A DNA stretch of 14,434 nucleotides from UBA7672 sp035548775. GTDB taxonomy: Bacteria > Pseudomonadota > Alphaproteobacteria > Caulobacterales > Hyphomonadaceae. A program made the translations under genes and the position numbers. Shown here piece by piece: positions 8,081-14,433 of the stretch; position 1 is the first letter of the stretch, and the number at the start of each line of letters is the position of its first letter. The stretch spans positions 1 through 14,434 of the forward strand of contig DASZSI010000023.1 of the NCBI GenBank assembly GCA_035548775.1, written 5' to 3'. A model generated the notes under the pieces. That model was not told the DNA's origin. It did no database searches and saw only the letters and a list, made by a program, of their open reading frames with translations.

Positions 8081-8725
8081 ATGAGCGGCGGCATGAAGGG
8101 TCGGATCCTTGCCGTCCAGTTTGCTGTGGCGTCCGCGATTTCCGCGGCTGCGGCCAGCTGCGCAACCGCGCCGCAGCCGCCGCCGGAACAGATTGCCGAC
8201 GCCTGTCTGCTGCTGAAGGATAATCGCAACTGGTATAACGCGCTGCGTGACACCGCCCACCAGTGGGGGGCGCCAATGGGTTACCAGCTGGCGGTCATCA
8301 AACAGGAAAGCAATTTCGATCCCAAGGCGCTGGCGCCGCGCGGCGAACGGCAGTGGTTCGGCCTGGTAGAAGGCAAGCGGCTGTCGTCGGCCAATGGCTA
8401 TAGCCAGGCTCTGGACCAGACCTGGGATAACTACCGCACGAAGGCGGGCAAGAGCGGCGCCGACCGCCATAATTTCAAGGACGCCGTCGACTTCATTGGC
8501 TGGTACTACAACACGACCGGCGAGAAGACCGGACTTGGACAGTATGACTATCGCGCGCACTACCTTGCCTACCACGAGGGCGCCACGGGCTACCTACAGG
8601 GTACGTGGAAGAAGAAAGGCTGGCTGGTGGACGCCGCCAATCGCGTGGCTTCGCAAGCAGCTCGCTATGAAAGCCAGATCAGCGGTTGCAAGGCGCTGAA
8701 GCCGAAATTCCTCGGTATCTTCTAG
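8081..8725 (+). CDS. Lipoprotein with lytic-transglycosylase-like (SLT) domain
   Basis: The 214-residue product begins with a hydrophobic signal ending AASC; C27 is the predicted lipidated cysteine, so it should be anchored in the envelope. A proline-rich linker (APQPPPEQ) follows, then a lysozyme-like domain. In it, VIKQESNFDPKALAP places E76 at the position of the catalytic glutamate of SLT transglycosylases, and the later GYSQALDQTWDNYR and HNFKDAVDFIGWYYN blocks fit the same fold. It likely cleaves or remodels peptidoglycan. Start choice is unsure: ATG 8081 or ATG 8093 (MKGRIL), and neither has a strong ribosome binding site. It ends 6 bp from a convergent lipoprotein gene. Confidence 0.8.
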   Translation: MSGGMKGRILAVQFAVASAISAAAASCATAPQPPPEQIADACLLLKDNRNWYNALRDTAHQWGAPMGYQLAVIKQESNFDPKALAPRGERQWFGLVEGKRLSSANGYSQALDQTWDNYRTKAGKSGADRHNFKDAVDFIGWYYNTTGEKTGLGQYDYRAHYLAYHEGATGYLQGTWKKKGWLVDAANRVASQAARYESQISGCKALKPKFLGIF

Positions 8726-8731
8726 TCCTTA

Positions 8732-9364
8732 TCAGGGTTTCAGATCGAAGACGCCGACCTTCTCGAAGTCGGGCAGGATCATTCCTTCCGCAGTCATGGA
8801 ATAGGGCGCGATCACCAGGCTGCGCATGTAGCGGCTGGCCAGCACGTCCGCGCCCTTGAACTTTCCCCGAAACGTGCGCGGCGGCACCAGACTCATCTTC
8901 ACGCCGATCAGCGCCATCGGGTCCCCGCTGGCGCTGAGGTTCACAAACATCGGCGCCAGCGTGCCGCCGACAGCCTGCGCATCCCAGAAGCGCATCATCG
9001 CCATGCCTGCCGGGGTAAGGTATTCCGTCGCCTCGTTCATTGACGATTTCACGTCTTCCGCCGGACGGGCGCTCTGCGACGACGGGGCGGTCTCGTAAGG
9101 CGCGAGATCGAGCGCGGGCAAGGCCGCCAACGATCTTTTCGCCTCCGCCCGCACGACATTCCAGTCCTTGCCATAGACCTCTAGCGCGATGCCCGTTGCG
9201 GCGTGTCGGATATCCTCGGCGTCGGAATGACCCTTCTCGGCGGCGAGCACGCGGGTCTCGAAATCCTGACGCATGGCCTGGATGGCGGCGCTCGGTCCCG
9301 ACGTCGGCGTTTCGTAACTGCAGGCCGCCAGCAACAGGCTCAGGCCGATCATCAGGCTTCGCAT
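8732..9364 (-). CDS. Predicted lipoprotein of unknown function
   Basis: The 210-residue product has a clear lipobox, LLLAAC, with C15 as the lipidated cysteine, after an MRS start. GGAGG five bases before the ATG at 9364 supports this start over ATGs further upstream at 9376 and 9427. The mature part has an Ala/Glu-rich first half, predicted helical, and a C-terminal part with TYPE-like strands (LIGVKMSLVPPRTFRGKFKG, LVIAPYSMTAEGMILPDFEKVGVFDL). I do not recognise the family. It is convergent with the transglycosylase-like lipoprotein and divergent from the cupin gene, so it is likely a single transcription unit. Confidence 0.8.
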   Translation of the reverse strand: MRSLMIGLSLLLAACSYETPTSGPSAAIQAMRQDFETRVLAAEKGHSDAEDIRHAATGIALEVYGKDWNVVRAEAKRSLAALPALDLAPYETAPSSQSARPAEDVKSSMNEATEYLTPAGMAMMRFWDAQAVGGTLAPMFVNLSASGDPMALIGVKMSLVPPRTFRGKFKGADVLASRYMRSLVIAPYSMTAEGMILPDFEKVGVFDLKP

Positions 9365-9443
9365 CCGTCCCTCCATCCGCATCGCCGATTGCTGAACCGA
9401 TCCTATGGCGCCGCCATCCCCCGGCAAGACGGGTCGAGCGCCT

Positions 9444-9449
9444 TATGCT
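9444..9449 (+). promoter_or_regulatory. Putative -10 element of a near-leaderless cupin transcript
   Basis: TATGCT starts 17 bp before the cupin ATG, so a start site 6-8 bp downstream would leave almost no 5' leader. No convincing -35 hexamer is seen. The same TATGCTA with identical 17-bp offset occurs before the DUF433 gene. Confidence 0.3.
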
Positions 9450-9460
9450 AGTCTTGCCGC

Positions 9461-9778
9461 ATGCCCTTCATCGACACCGCCAGGATCGAAACACTGAACA
9501 AACGCCCTGGATGGCGCGGCAAGCTGTTCCACTCGAAGAACAACACGTTTGTCTGGTGGGAGTTCGACAAGGGCGCGGACATCCACGGCCACTCCCACGA
9601 GCAGGAAGAAACCTGGCACATCATCGAGGGCGAACTCGAGGTCACCATAGCCGGCGAGACCCATCGATGTGGCCCAGGCACGGCGGCGATCATCCCACCC
9701 GATACGGCTCATTCGGTTCTGGTCCTGAAAGCCGGCCGTGCAATCGTTGTGGATCACCCACTGCGCGAGAGCTTCTAA
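9461..9778 (+). CDS. Single-domain cupin protein
   Basis: The 105-residue product is one conserved beta-barrel. Cupin motif 1 is HGHSHEQEETWHIIEGE (42-58), with H44, H46 and E50 as metal ligands. Motif 2 is PGTAAIIPPDTAH with H84. It therefore probably binds a divalent metal. Small cupins serve as isomerases, dioxygenases or sensors, and substrate cannot be read from sequence. There is no signal peptide. No ribosome binding site is visible; a TATGCT at 9444-9449 is placed so that transcription could begin at or near the ATG, which suggests a leaderless mRNA. The last 4 bp overlap a small gene on the other strand. Confidence 0.88.
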   Translation: MPFIDTARIETLNKRPGWRGKLFHSKNNTFVWWEFDKGADIHGHSHEQEETWHIIEGELEVTIAGETHRCGPGTAAIIPPDTAHSVLVLKAGRAIVVDHPLRESF

Positions 9779-9942
9779 CGGATCGCCTGTATCCTGCGAT
9801 CCAGATCCTCGACAGCTTTCTCCAACCGGGCGATCCGGCTTTCGCGCGCCGCGCGGCGTGTCCGCGCCCGACGGATCAGCACAAACAGACCGATCAGCGC
9901 AGCGGTGGTCATCAAGTCTTGCGCAAGTATCTGCTTCTTCAC
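9775..9942 (-). CDS. Small membrane protein with coiled-coil tail (55 residues)
   Basis: A short frame too small for common cut-offs. From GTG at 9942 it reads MKKQILAQDL, then a hydrophobic stretch with TTAALIGLFVLI (12-23) that can span the membrane once. A strongly basic stop-transfer segment follows (RRARTRRAARESR), then a heptad-like helix (RIARLEKAVEDLDRRIQAIR). This signal, membrane and amphipathic order is unlikely by chance in a high-GC shadow frame. AAGG lies 4-7 bases before the GTG; an internal ATG at 9912 is the alternative start. It is divergent from parE and its stop overlaps the cupin stop by 4 bp. The family is not recognised. Confidence 0.65.
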   Translation of the reverse strand: MKKQILAQDLMTTAALIGLFVLIRRARTRRAARESRIARLEKAVEDLDRRIQAIR

Positions 9943-10098
9943 GAACCTTATCCCCAGTCCAAGCCCGTTTTACCGCGAGAGACGCCGCTGCGACACTGGA
10001 TTGCAAGGCTTTCTTAAGCGAGCGAATTGTCCAGTCAGGCGCGTTCAGGCTAGCTCCGGGTGCGTAAGTCCGGCGCTGATTCGGCGGTCAGGGAACCT

Positions 10099-12087
10099 AT
10101 GGCCAAGAGCAACCAGGCAAAGCTGTTCGACGGCGGCAAGTCGTCCGACAGCTCCAACTATTCCGCGAAGGACATCGAGGTCCTCGAAGGCCTCGAACCC
10201 GTAAGAAAACGTCCTGGGATGTACATCGGAGGGACCGATGAACGTGCGTACCATCACTTGTTTGCGGAGGTGCTGGACAACGCGATCGACGAGGCGGTGG
10301 CCGGCCACGCCAGCAAGATCGACGTGACGCTGGACAAGGACGGCAGCCTTGCCGTCCGGGATGACGGCCGGGGCATCCCGATCGGCATCCACCCGAAGTT
10401 CAAGAACAAGACCGCCCTTGAAGTGATCATGACCATGCTGCACTCGGGCGGCAAGTTCTCCAACAAGGCCTACGAGACCGCAGGCGGCCTGCACGGCGTC
10501 GGCATCTCGGTCGTCAACGCCCTGTCGGACTTCGTCGAGGTCGAGGTCGCCATCGACCGCAAGCTCTACCGCCAGACCTATTCGCGCGGCAAACCGACCT
10601 CGAAACTGCAGACCGTGGGCGCCGCCCCCAACCGCCGCGGCACGCAGGTCAAGTTCCACCCGGACCCGCAGATCTTCGGCGACAAGCTGCACTTCCGCCC
10701 CGCCCGCCTCTTCGCGATGGCGCGCTCGAAAGCCTACCTCTCCCGCGCCGCCGAAATCCGCTGGAGCTGCGATCCGAAACTCCTGAAGGACGACGACAAG
10801 ACCCCGGCCGAGGCCACGCTGCACTACCCCAACGGCCTCGCCGACATGATGAAGCTGGAGGCCGAGGGCGCCAACCTCGTCCTCGACAACACCTTCACCG
10901 GCCGCGTCGAAGTCGAAGGCGGCGGCGCCGTCGAATGGGCGGTCGTGTGGAGCTCCAACGGTTTTGGAGAAGCCGACGGGTTCACGCGTTCCTACTGCAA
11001 CACCATCCCGACGCCCGAAGGCGGCACGCACGAGGCGGGCATGCGCTCGGCCCTCACCAAGGCCCTGCGCGCCTATGGCGAGATGACCAACAACAAGAAG
11101 ACCGGGATGATCACGGCGGACGACGTGCTGGGCACGGCCGGCGCCCTCCTCTCCGTCTTCATCCGCAACCCTGAGTTCGTCGGCCAGACGAAAGAAAAAC
11201 TCTCAACCACGGACGCCTTCCGCATCACCGAAAACGCGATGCGCGACCGCTTCGACCACTGGCTCACCGCCAGCCCGAAGGACGCAACGCGCCTGCTCGA
11301 ATGGTCGATCGGCCAGGCCGAAGACCGCATGCGGAAGCGGAAAGACAAGGAAGTCGCGCGCCAGTCCGCCACCCGCAAGCTGCGCCTGCCCGGCAAGCTG
11401 GCCGACTGTTCCGACGGCTCCGCCAACGGCACCGAGCTGTTCCTGGTCGAGGGTGACTCGGCCGGCGGCTCCGCCAAGCAGGCGCGCGACCGCTTCAACC
11501 AGGCCGTGCTGCCCCTGCGCGGCAAGATCCTCAACGTCGCCAGCGCGGGCGATGAGAAGCTGTCAGGCAACAAGGAACTGGGCGACCTCGCCACCGCGCT
11601 GGGCACCGGCCTCGCCCACCGTTTCCGGGTCGAGGACCTGCGTTACGAGCGCATCATCATCATGACCGACGCCGACGTGGACGGCGCGCACATCGCGGCG
11701 CTGCTGATCACGTTCTTCTACCGCCAGACGCCGGGGCTCATCGATGCGGGCCGCCTCTACCTTGCCATGCCGCCGCTCTATCGCCTCAGCCATGGCGGCA
11801 AGTCGGTCTATGCGCGCGACGACGCGCACCGCGACGAACTCCTCAAGGCCGAGTTCAAGGGCAAGAAGCCGGAGATCGGCCGCTTCAAGGGCCTGGGTGA
11901 GATGATGCCGGCCCAGCTCAAGGAAACCACCATGAACCCGGCGACGCGCACCCTCGCCCGCGTCACGGTTCCGAAATCAGGCAAGACGATCGAACAACTC
12001 GTCGAAACCCTGATGGGCAAGAAACCCGAACTCCGCTTCAAATTCATCCAGGACAACGCCGAGTTCGCTGGCGAGCTGGACGTTTGA
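10099..12087 (+). CDS. parE: DNA topoisomerase IV subunit B
   Basis: ParE is the ATPase subunit of topoisomerase IV, which with ParC decatenates daughter chromosomes. The 662 residues are the usual length for this type. The GHKL ATPase domain shows RPGMYIGG (38-45), DNAIDE (60-65), DDGRGIP (88-94) and GGLHGVG. The TOPRIM domain shows VEGDSAGGSAKQARD with E451, and MTDADVDGAHI with D524, D526 and D528. The C-terminus has RFKGLGEM and MNPATR. ParE rather than GyrB is favoured by the shorter length and FLVEGDSAGGSAKQARDR wording, but the two are close relatives. The ATG at 10099 follows AGGGA; an upstream GTG at 10060 in frame adds residues without homology. Confidence 0.95.
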   Translation: MAKSNQAKLFDGGKSSDSSNYSAKDIEVLEGLEPVRKRPGMYIGGTDERAYHHLFAEVLDNAIDEAVAGHASKIDVTLDKDGSLAVRDDGRGIPIGIHPKFKNKTALEVIMTMLHSGGKFSNKAYETAGGLHGVGISVVNALSDFVEVEVAIDRKLYRQTYSRGKPTSKLQTVGAAPNRRGTQVKFHPDPQIFGDKLHFRPARLFAMARSKAYLSRAAEIRWSCDPKLLKDDDKTPAEATLHYPNGLADMMKLEAEGANLVLDNTFTGRVEVEGGGAVEWAVVWSSNGFGEADGFTRSYCNTIPTPEGGTHEAGMRSALTKALRAYGEMTNNKKTGMITADDVLGTAGALLSVFIRNPEFVGQTKEKLSTTDAFRITENAMRDRFDHWLTASPKDATRLLEWSIGQAEDRMRKRKDKEVARQSATRKLRLPGKLADCSDGSANGTELFLVEGDSAGGSAKQARDRFNQAVLPLRGKILNVASAGDEKLSGNKELGDLATALGTGLAHRFRVEDLRYERIIIMTDADVDGAHIAALLITFFYRQTPGLIDAGRLYLAMPPLYRLSHGGKSVYARDDAHRDELLKAEFKGKKPEIGRFKGLGEMMPAQLKETTMNPATRTLARVTVPKSGKTIEQLVETLMGKKPELRFKFIQDNAEFAGELDV

Positions 12088-12188
12088 GACGATCAGGCAC
12101 CCAGCAGCAGAAAATCTTCGCCGTTCCGGTTGGGTTCTCTTTACGACTCGCTAACCTTGTTGCACTAATATTTTCAATATCCCCCATT

Positions 12189-12250
12189 GCGTTCTGAGAG
12201 AACGCGCGCATTGTATGCGCGTGGGTCGGCGATTCTCTGCGTCCCGCAGA
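12189..12250 (+). promoter_or_regulatory. Three consecutive perfect hairpins in the leader of the GIY-YIG/TIR unit
   Basis: Within 62 bases there are three stems, each with a 3-nt loop: GCGTTCT-GAG-AGAACGC (12189-12205), CGCGCAT-TGT-ATGCGCG (12205-12221) and TCTGCG-TCC-CGCAGA (12236-12250). The third ends about 12 bases before the AGGA that precedes the first gene. AACGC at 12252-12256 could also pair with GCGTT at 12189-12193, so an alternative fold is possible. An AT-rich stretch just upstream (12160-12183, including TAATAT at 12166) may hold the promoter. This may be a regulatory leader, a small RNA or a binding site for one of the encoded proteins. Confidence 0.55.
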
Positions 12251-12274
12251 TAACGCGCCACAGGAACAACTGTG

Positions 12275-12853
12275 ATGTCGCGTAATGGCATGTTTGGGAG
12301 CGGCCCTCCTGGCTACAACCCGCTGACGCTTTCGGACGCCATTCTGGGACTCCGCCCAGAACCACCGACAAACGCCTTCCTTTCTGGGCTCACACCGCCT
12401 TTGCCAACATCGAACGCCTTTCTCTCGGCGCTTGCTGGCCCTCCCAGGTCGGGCGATTTCCTCTCTGGCCTAACTGATCCGCTTTCAGCAGCGGCCAGCG
12501 CCCTGGCCCAGCTGATGGTGCCACCGAAGGTGGTCGTGCCGGATTACGGCGTGGACTATACTTTCGACGTCTTCCCCATCAGCTACCGGCCAGCCGGCAA
12601 GAACTGTGTCTACATCTTCGCCAAGGATCGCTGCTGGATGTACTACGCGGGTATTGCAGAAGACCTGTTCAATCGCCTGACGGGTCACGAGCGAATGCAC
12701 GAAGTTATCGAAATGGGGGCGAATGAGGTGTGGGTGCACACCCCGGGACCGAACGCCATCTTCGGCTACAAGGAGGCAGAACGGCGCCTCATCGAGCGGC
12801 ACTGTTTCCCGTTGAACAAACAGCACAACCCGCTGGCCGCGATTTTCCCGTAA
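12275..12853 (+). CDS. GIY-YIG-domain protein with N-terminal FLSGL repeats
   Basis: The 192-residue protein has two parts. Residues about 18-70 contain a degenerate repeat, AILGL, AFLSGL, AFLSAL, DFLSGL, with key hydrophobics at 23, 35, 49 and 62, separated by Pro-rich turns. Residues about 108-192 match the GIY-YIG nuclease fold: CVYIF (Y113), YYAG (Y124, G126) about ten residues on, R134 in the helix FNRLTGH, E169 in AERRLIERH and N181 in PLNKQ. All core catalytic-type residues are present, so nuclease activity is plausible. AGGA lies nine bases before the ATG; GTG at 12272 is an alternative start. The TIR gene starts 21 bp after its stop, so they are likely one operon. The family is not otherwise recognised. 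Confidence 0.8.
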   Translation: MSRNGMFGSGPPGYNPLTLSDAILGLRPEPPTNAFLSGLTPPLPTSNAFLSALAGPPRSGDFLSGLTDPLSAAASALAQLMVPPKVVVPDYGVDYTFDVFPISYRPAGKNCVYIFAKDRCWMYYAGIAEDLFNRLTGHERMHEVIEMGANEVWVHTPGPNAIFGYKEAERRLIERHCFPLNKQHNPLAAIFP

Positions 12854-12874
12854 GATGCGAGGCTAAGTGGGGCT

Positions 12875-13606
12875 ATGGCGAGATGTACGGCACCGGTTGA
12901 AGGCCATCGTTCAGCAAGCGCTGCAGAGAACTGTCCCGCATGCCGTGGGCGCTACGGTCGTTCTAGAGGCTACAGCAGCTACGATTACTCGCGACCGTCC
13001 TACTCTTCCCCGTCGTATTCGCTGCCATCCTACTCCTCGTCGAGCAGCGGTGGAGGCACCCGGAGCAGCGGTGGCGGCTCCAGCCGCAGCTCAAGGCCAC
13101 GCTGGTCGCCTCCGGGCTCTTCCCAACTATACACGATTGAAGAAGTGCGGGCGCTCACGCCGATCCGCGAGACCGTCGAGAAGCGGGCACCTCTGCCGGA
13201 CCTTCGACAGATCTTTTTGTGCCACGCCTGGGACGACCGGCAGGACGCCGCCAAAGATTTGTACAATTTGCTCGTTGCGCGTGGCGTCTCGGTCTGGTTC
13301 AGCGAGAACGACATCGGCCTGGGCGAGCCATTTCTTCGCGCCATCGACAAGGGATTGGCGAAGTCACGGATCGGAATTGTGCTGGTAACTCCCGCGCTGC
13401 TGAAACGCCTTCCGGCGGCAGGCGTGGCGGACAAAGAACTTTCGGTGCTGCTGCAGCGCGAGCAACTAGTTCCAATCGTGCATAACACGACCTACGAAGC
13501 TCTACGCGAAGTTAGCCCCATGCTCGCCTCGCGAAACGGTCTGGATACTCGAGAAATGCCGATTGCCGACGTCGCTGCGAAGCTCGCAGAGTTGGTCACC
13601 TTATAG
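12875..13606 (+). CDS. TIR-domain protein with N-terminal Cys/His cluster
   Basis: The 243-residue protein has three parts. Residues 4-23 hold C4, H11, C20 and C23 (C-x6-H-x8-C-x2-C), a possible zinc site. Residues about 28-80 are a low-complexity Ser/Tyr/Gly linker with PSYS repeats. Residues about 112-243 form a TIR domain: IFLCHAWDD, a helix with DLYNLLVARG, then VSVWFSENDIGLGEPF, SRIGIVLVTPALL and DKELSVLL. E144 in WFSEND aligns by eye with the catalytic glutamate of NAD-cleaving bacterial TIR domains. Such proteins often act as NADase effectors in anti-phage defence; here that is inferred. GAGG lies 12 bases before the ATG, a weak ribosome site, which fits coupling to the GIY-YIG gene 21 bp upstream. 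Confidence 0.88.
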   Translation: MARCTAPVEGHRSASAAENCPACRGRYGRSRGYSSYDYSRPSYSSPSYSLPSYSSSSSGGGTRSSGGGSSRSSRPRWSPPGSSQLYTIEEVRALTPIRETVEKRAPLPDLRQIFLCHAWDDRQDAAKDLYNLLVARGVSVWFSENDIGLGEPFLRAIDKGLAKSRIGIVLVTPALLKRLPAAGVADKELSVLLQREQLVPIVHNTTYEALREVSPMLASRNGLDTREMPIADVAAKLAELVTL

Positions 13607-13621
13607 CACGGCACAAAACAA

Positions 13622-13636
13622 GCCCGTTACGCGGGC
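13622..13636. terminator. Hairpin after the TIR gene
   Basis: GCCCG-TTACG-CGGGC is a perfect 5-bp stem 16 bases after the TIR stop. On the plus strand no T-run follows; on the minus strand TTGTTTTG follows it, so it would work better in that direction. I list it as a weak, possibly two-way terminator separating the TIR unit from the toxin-antitoxin pair. Confidence 0.4.
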
Positions 13637-13673
13637 GACTTACTCAACGCCGCACTTACGTTGAATGCCCCTG

Positions 13674-13679
13674 TATGCT
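13674..13679 (+). promoter_or_regulatory. Putative -10 element of the DUF433/DUF5615 pair
   Basis: TATGCT starts 17 bp before the ATG at 13691, the same offset as before the cupin gene. No good -35 hexamer or ribosome binding site is seen, so a near-leaderless transcript is possible. An inverted repeat CAACG/CGTTG at about 13645-13663 lies just upstream and could be an autoregulatory operator. Confidence 0.3.
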
Positions 13680-13690
13680 AAGAGCGAAGC

Positions 13691-13921
13691 ATGTCCGAAG
13701 ACTATCGCAGCATCATAACTCAAGAGCCCGGCAAGCGCGGCGGGCGGCCGTGCATCCGGGGCATGCGTATCGCCGTTGCTGACGTTCTCGGTTGGCTGGC
13801 TGCTGGCATGTCGCATGACGAGATCATCGCCGACTATCCCGAACTGACCGAGGCGGACATCCGCGCGGCGCTCGCTTACGCCGCTGACCGCGAACGGCGG
13901 ATCGTGACCGCTTCAGCGTGA
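13691..13921 (+). CDS. DUF433 antitoxin
   Basis: The 76-residue product matches the DUF433 pattern nearly throughout: an N-terminal strand, then RGGRPCIRGMRIAVADVL, WLAAGMSHDEIIADYPELTEADIRAAL and AYAADRE. The family folds as a small helix-turn-helix-like domain and is found as the antitoxin partner of PIN-like toxins. The common wording GxPxIRGTRI reads GRPCIRGMRI here. It overlaps the downstream toxin gene by 4 bp (GTGA), the usual antitoxin-first arrangement, which suggests coupled translation. It probably binds both the toxin and its own promoter (known for type II systems, inferred here). Confidence 0.9.
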   Translation: MSEDYRSIITQEPGKRGGRPCIRGMRIAVADVLGWLAAGMSHDEIIADYPELTEADIRAALAYAADRERRIVTASA

Positions 13922-14250
13922 AGCCGCTGTTCGACCAGAATCTGAGCCATCGGTTGTGCCGCCTGCTCGCGGACATCTATCCGGACGCCGCGCAGGCAAA
14001 GCGCGCCAAGCTCGATGAGGCAGACGACAACGCCATCTGGGACTTCGCCCGGCGCGAAGGCTTTACGATCGTCACGCTGGATGCGGACTTTGCCGACATG
14101 GCTGCGCTGCGCGGAACGCCGCCGAAGGTGATCTGGCTTCGCTGTGGCAACCAGCCGACGGCGACTATCGAGCGCCTGTTGCGGGATCACGCGGCGCTGA
14201 TTGAAAGCTTCATGGCAAACGACGAAGCGGGTTGCCTGGAACTTTATTGA
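13918..14250 (+). CDS. DUF5615 PIN-like toxin
   Basis: The 110-residue product starts with GTG at 13918, inside the antitoxin stop. It carries the DUF5615 layout: an opening LFDQNLS with D6, a middle ADDNAIWDFARREG with D36/D37, then IVTLDADFADM with D55 and D57, and finally VIWLRCGNQPT. These acids are those expected to hold metal in PIN-like ribonucleases, so it is a predicted RNase toxin neutralised by the DUF433 protein. RNA target unknown. Length is normal and no residue appears lost, so the pair looks intact. Confidence 0.9.
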   Translation: MKPLFDQNLSHRLCRLLADIYPDAAQAKRAKLDEADDNAIWDFARREGFTIVTLDADFADMAALRGTPPKVIWLRCGNQPTATIERLLRDHAALIESFMANDEAGCLELY

Positions 14251-14299
14251 GGCCGCCGGCAAGCGCGCGATTGCGCACGCAGGTCTAGTTCACCTCAGA

Positions 14300-14433
14300 G
14301 TCATTCTCGGCCAAGCGCGGCAGCGCGCGTGCCGAGAATCTCGGTTCGGTCGGCGGGGGAACTCTGTCTGTCCCGCACTTGCTTCAACCGGGATTCTCGG
14401 GATGCGCAGCTTCGCTGCTTACCCGAGAATGAC
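14300..14433. repeat. REP-like doublet with TTCTCGG motifs
   Basis: A 134-bp element bounded by an 11-bp inverted repeat, GTCATTCTCGG (14300-14310) and CCGAGAATGAC (14423-14433). Inside, two hairpin units each have ATTCTCGGC/GCCGAGAAT-type outer arms: 14303-14339, with an inner GCGCG-GCAG-CGCGC stem, and 14393-14430, with an inner GCAGC-TTC-GCTGC stem. The motif thus occurs four times in alternating orientation. This is the layout of a REP doublet or a small non-autonomous palindromic element. No transposase is seen in the window. Confidence 0.75.

Noticed and set aside
10045..11031. A long open frame antisense to parE
   Set aside because: Shadow of the parE ATPase domain with low-complexity Val/Arg/Gly/Ala content and no domain.
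12174..12371. Minus-strand open frame over the hairpin leader
   Set aside because: It overlaps the structured leader and the GIY-YIG start, has no domain and no ribosome binding site; most likely chance.
12867..13388. Alternative 173-codon frame overlapping the TIR gene
   Set aside because: It has no domain, while the frame from 12875 gives a full TIR domain.
14263..14276. GCGC-GATT-GCGC repeat after the toxin gene as a terminator
   Set aside because: Only four base pairs and no T-run; alternating GCGC is common in this GC-rich DNA.
14300..14433. CRISPR array
   Set aside because: The repeats are inverted and unevenly spaced, with no regular direct repeats or spacers and no cas genes.
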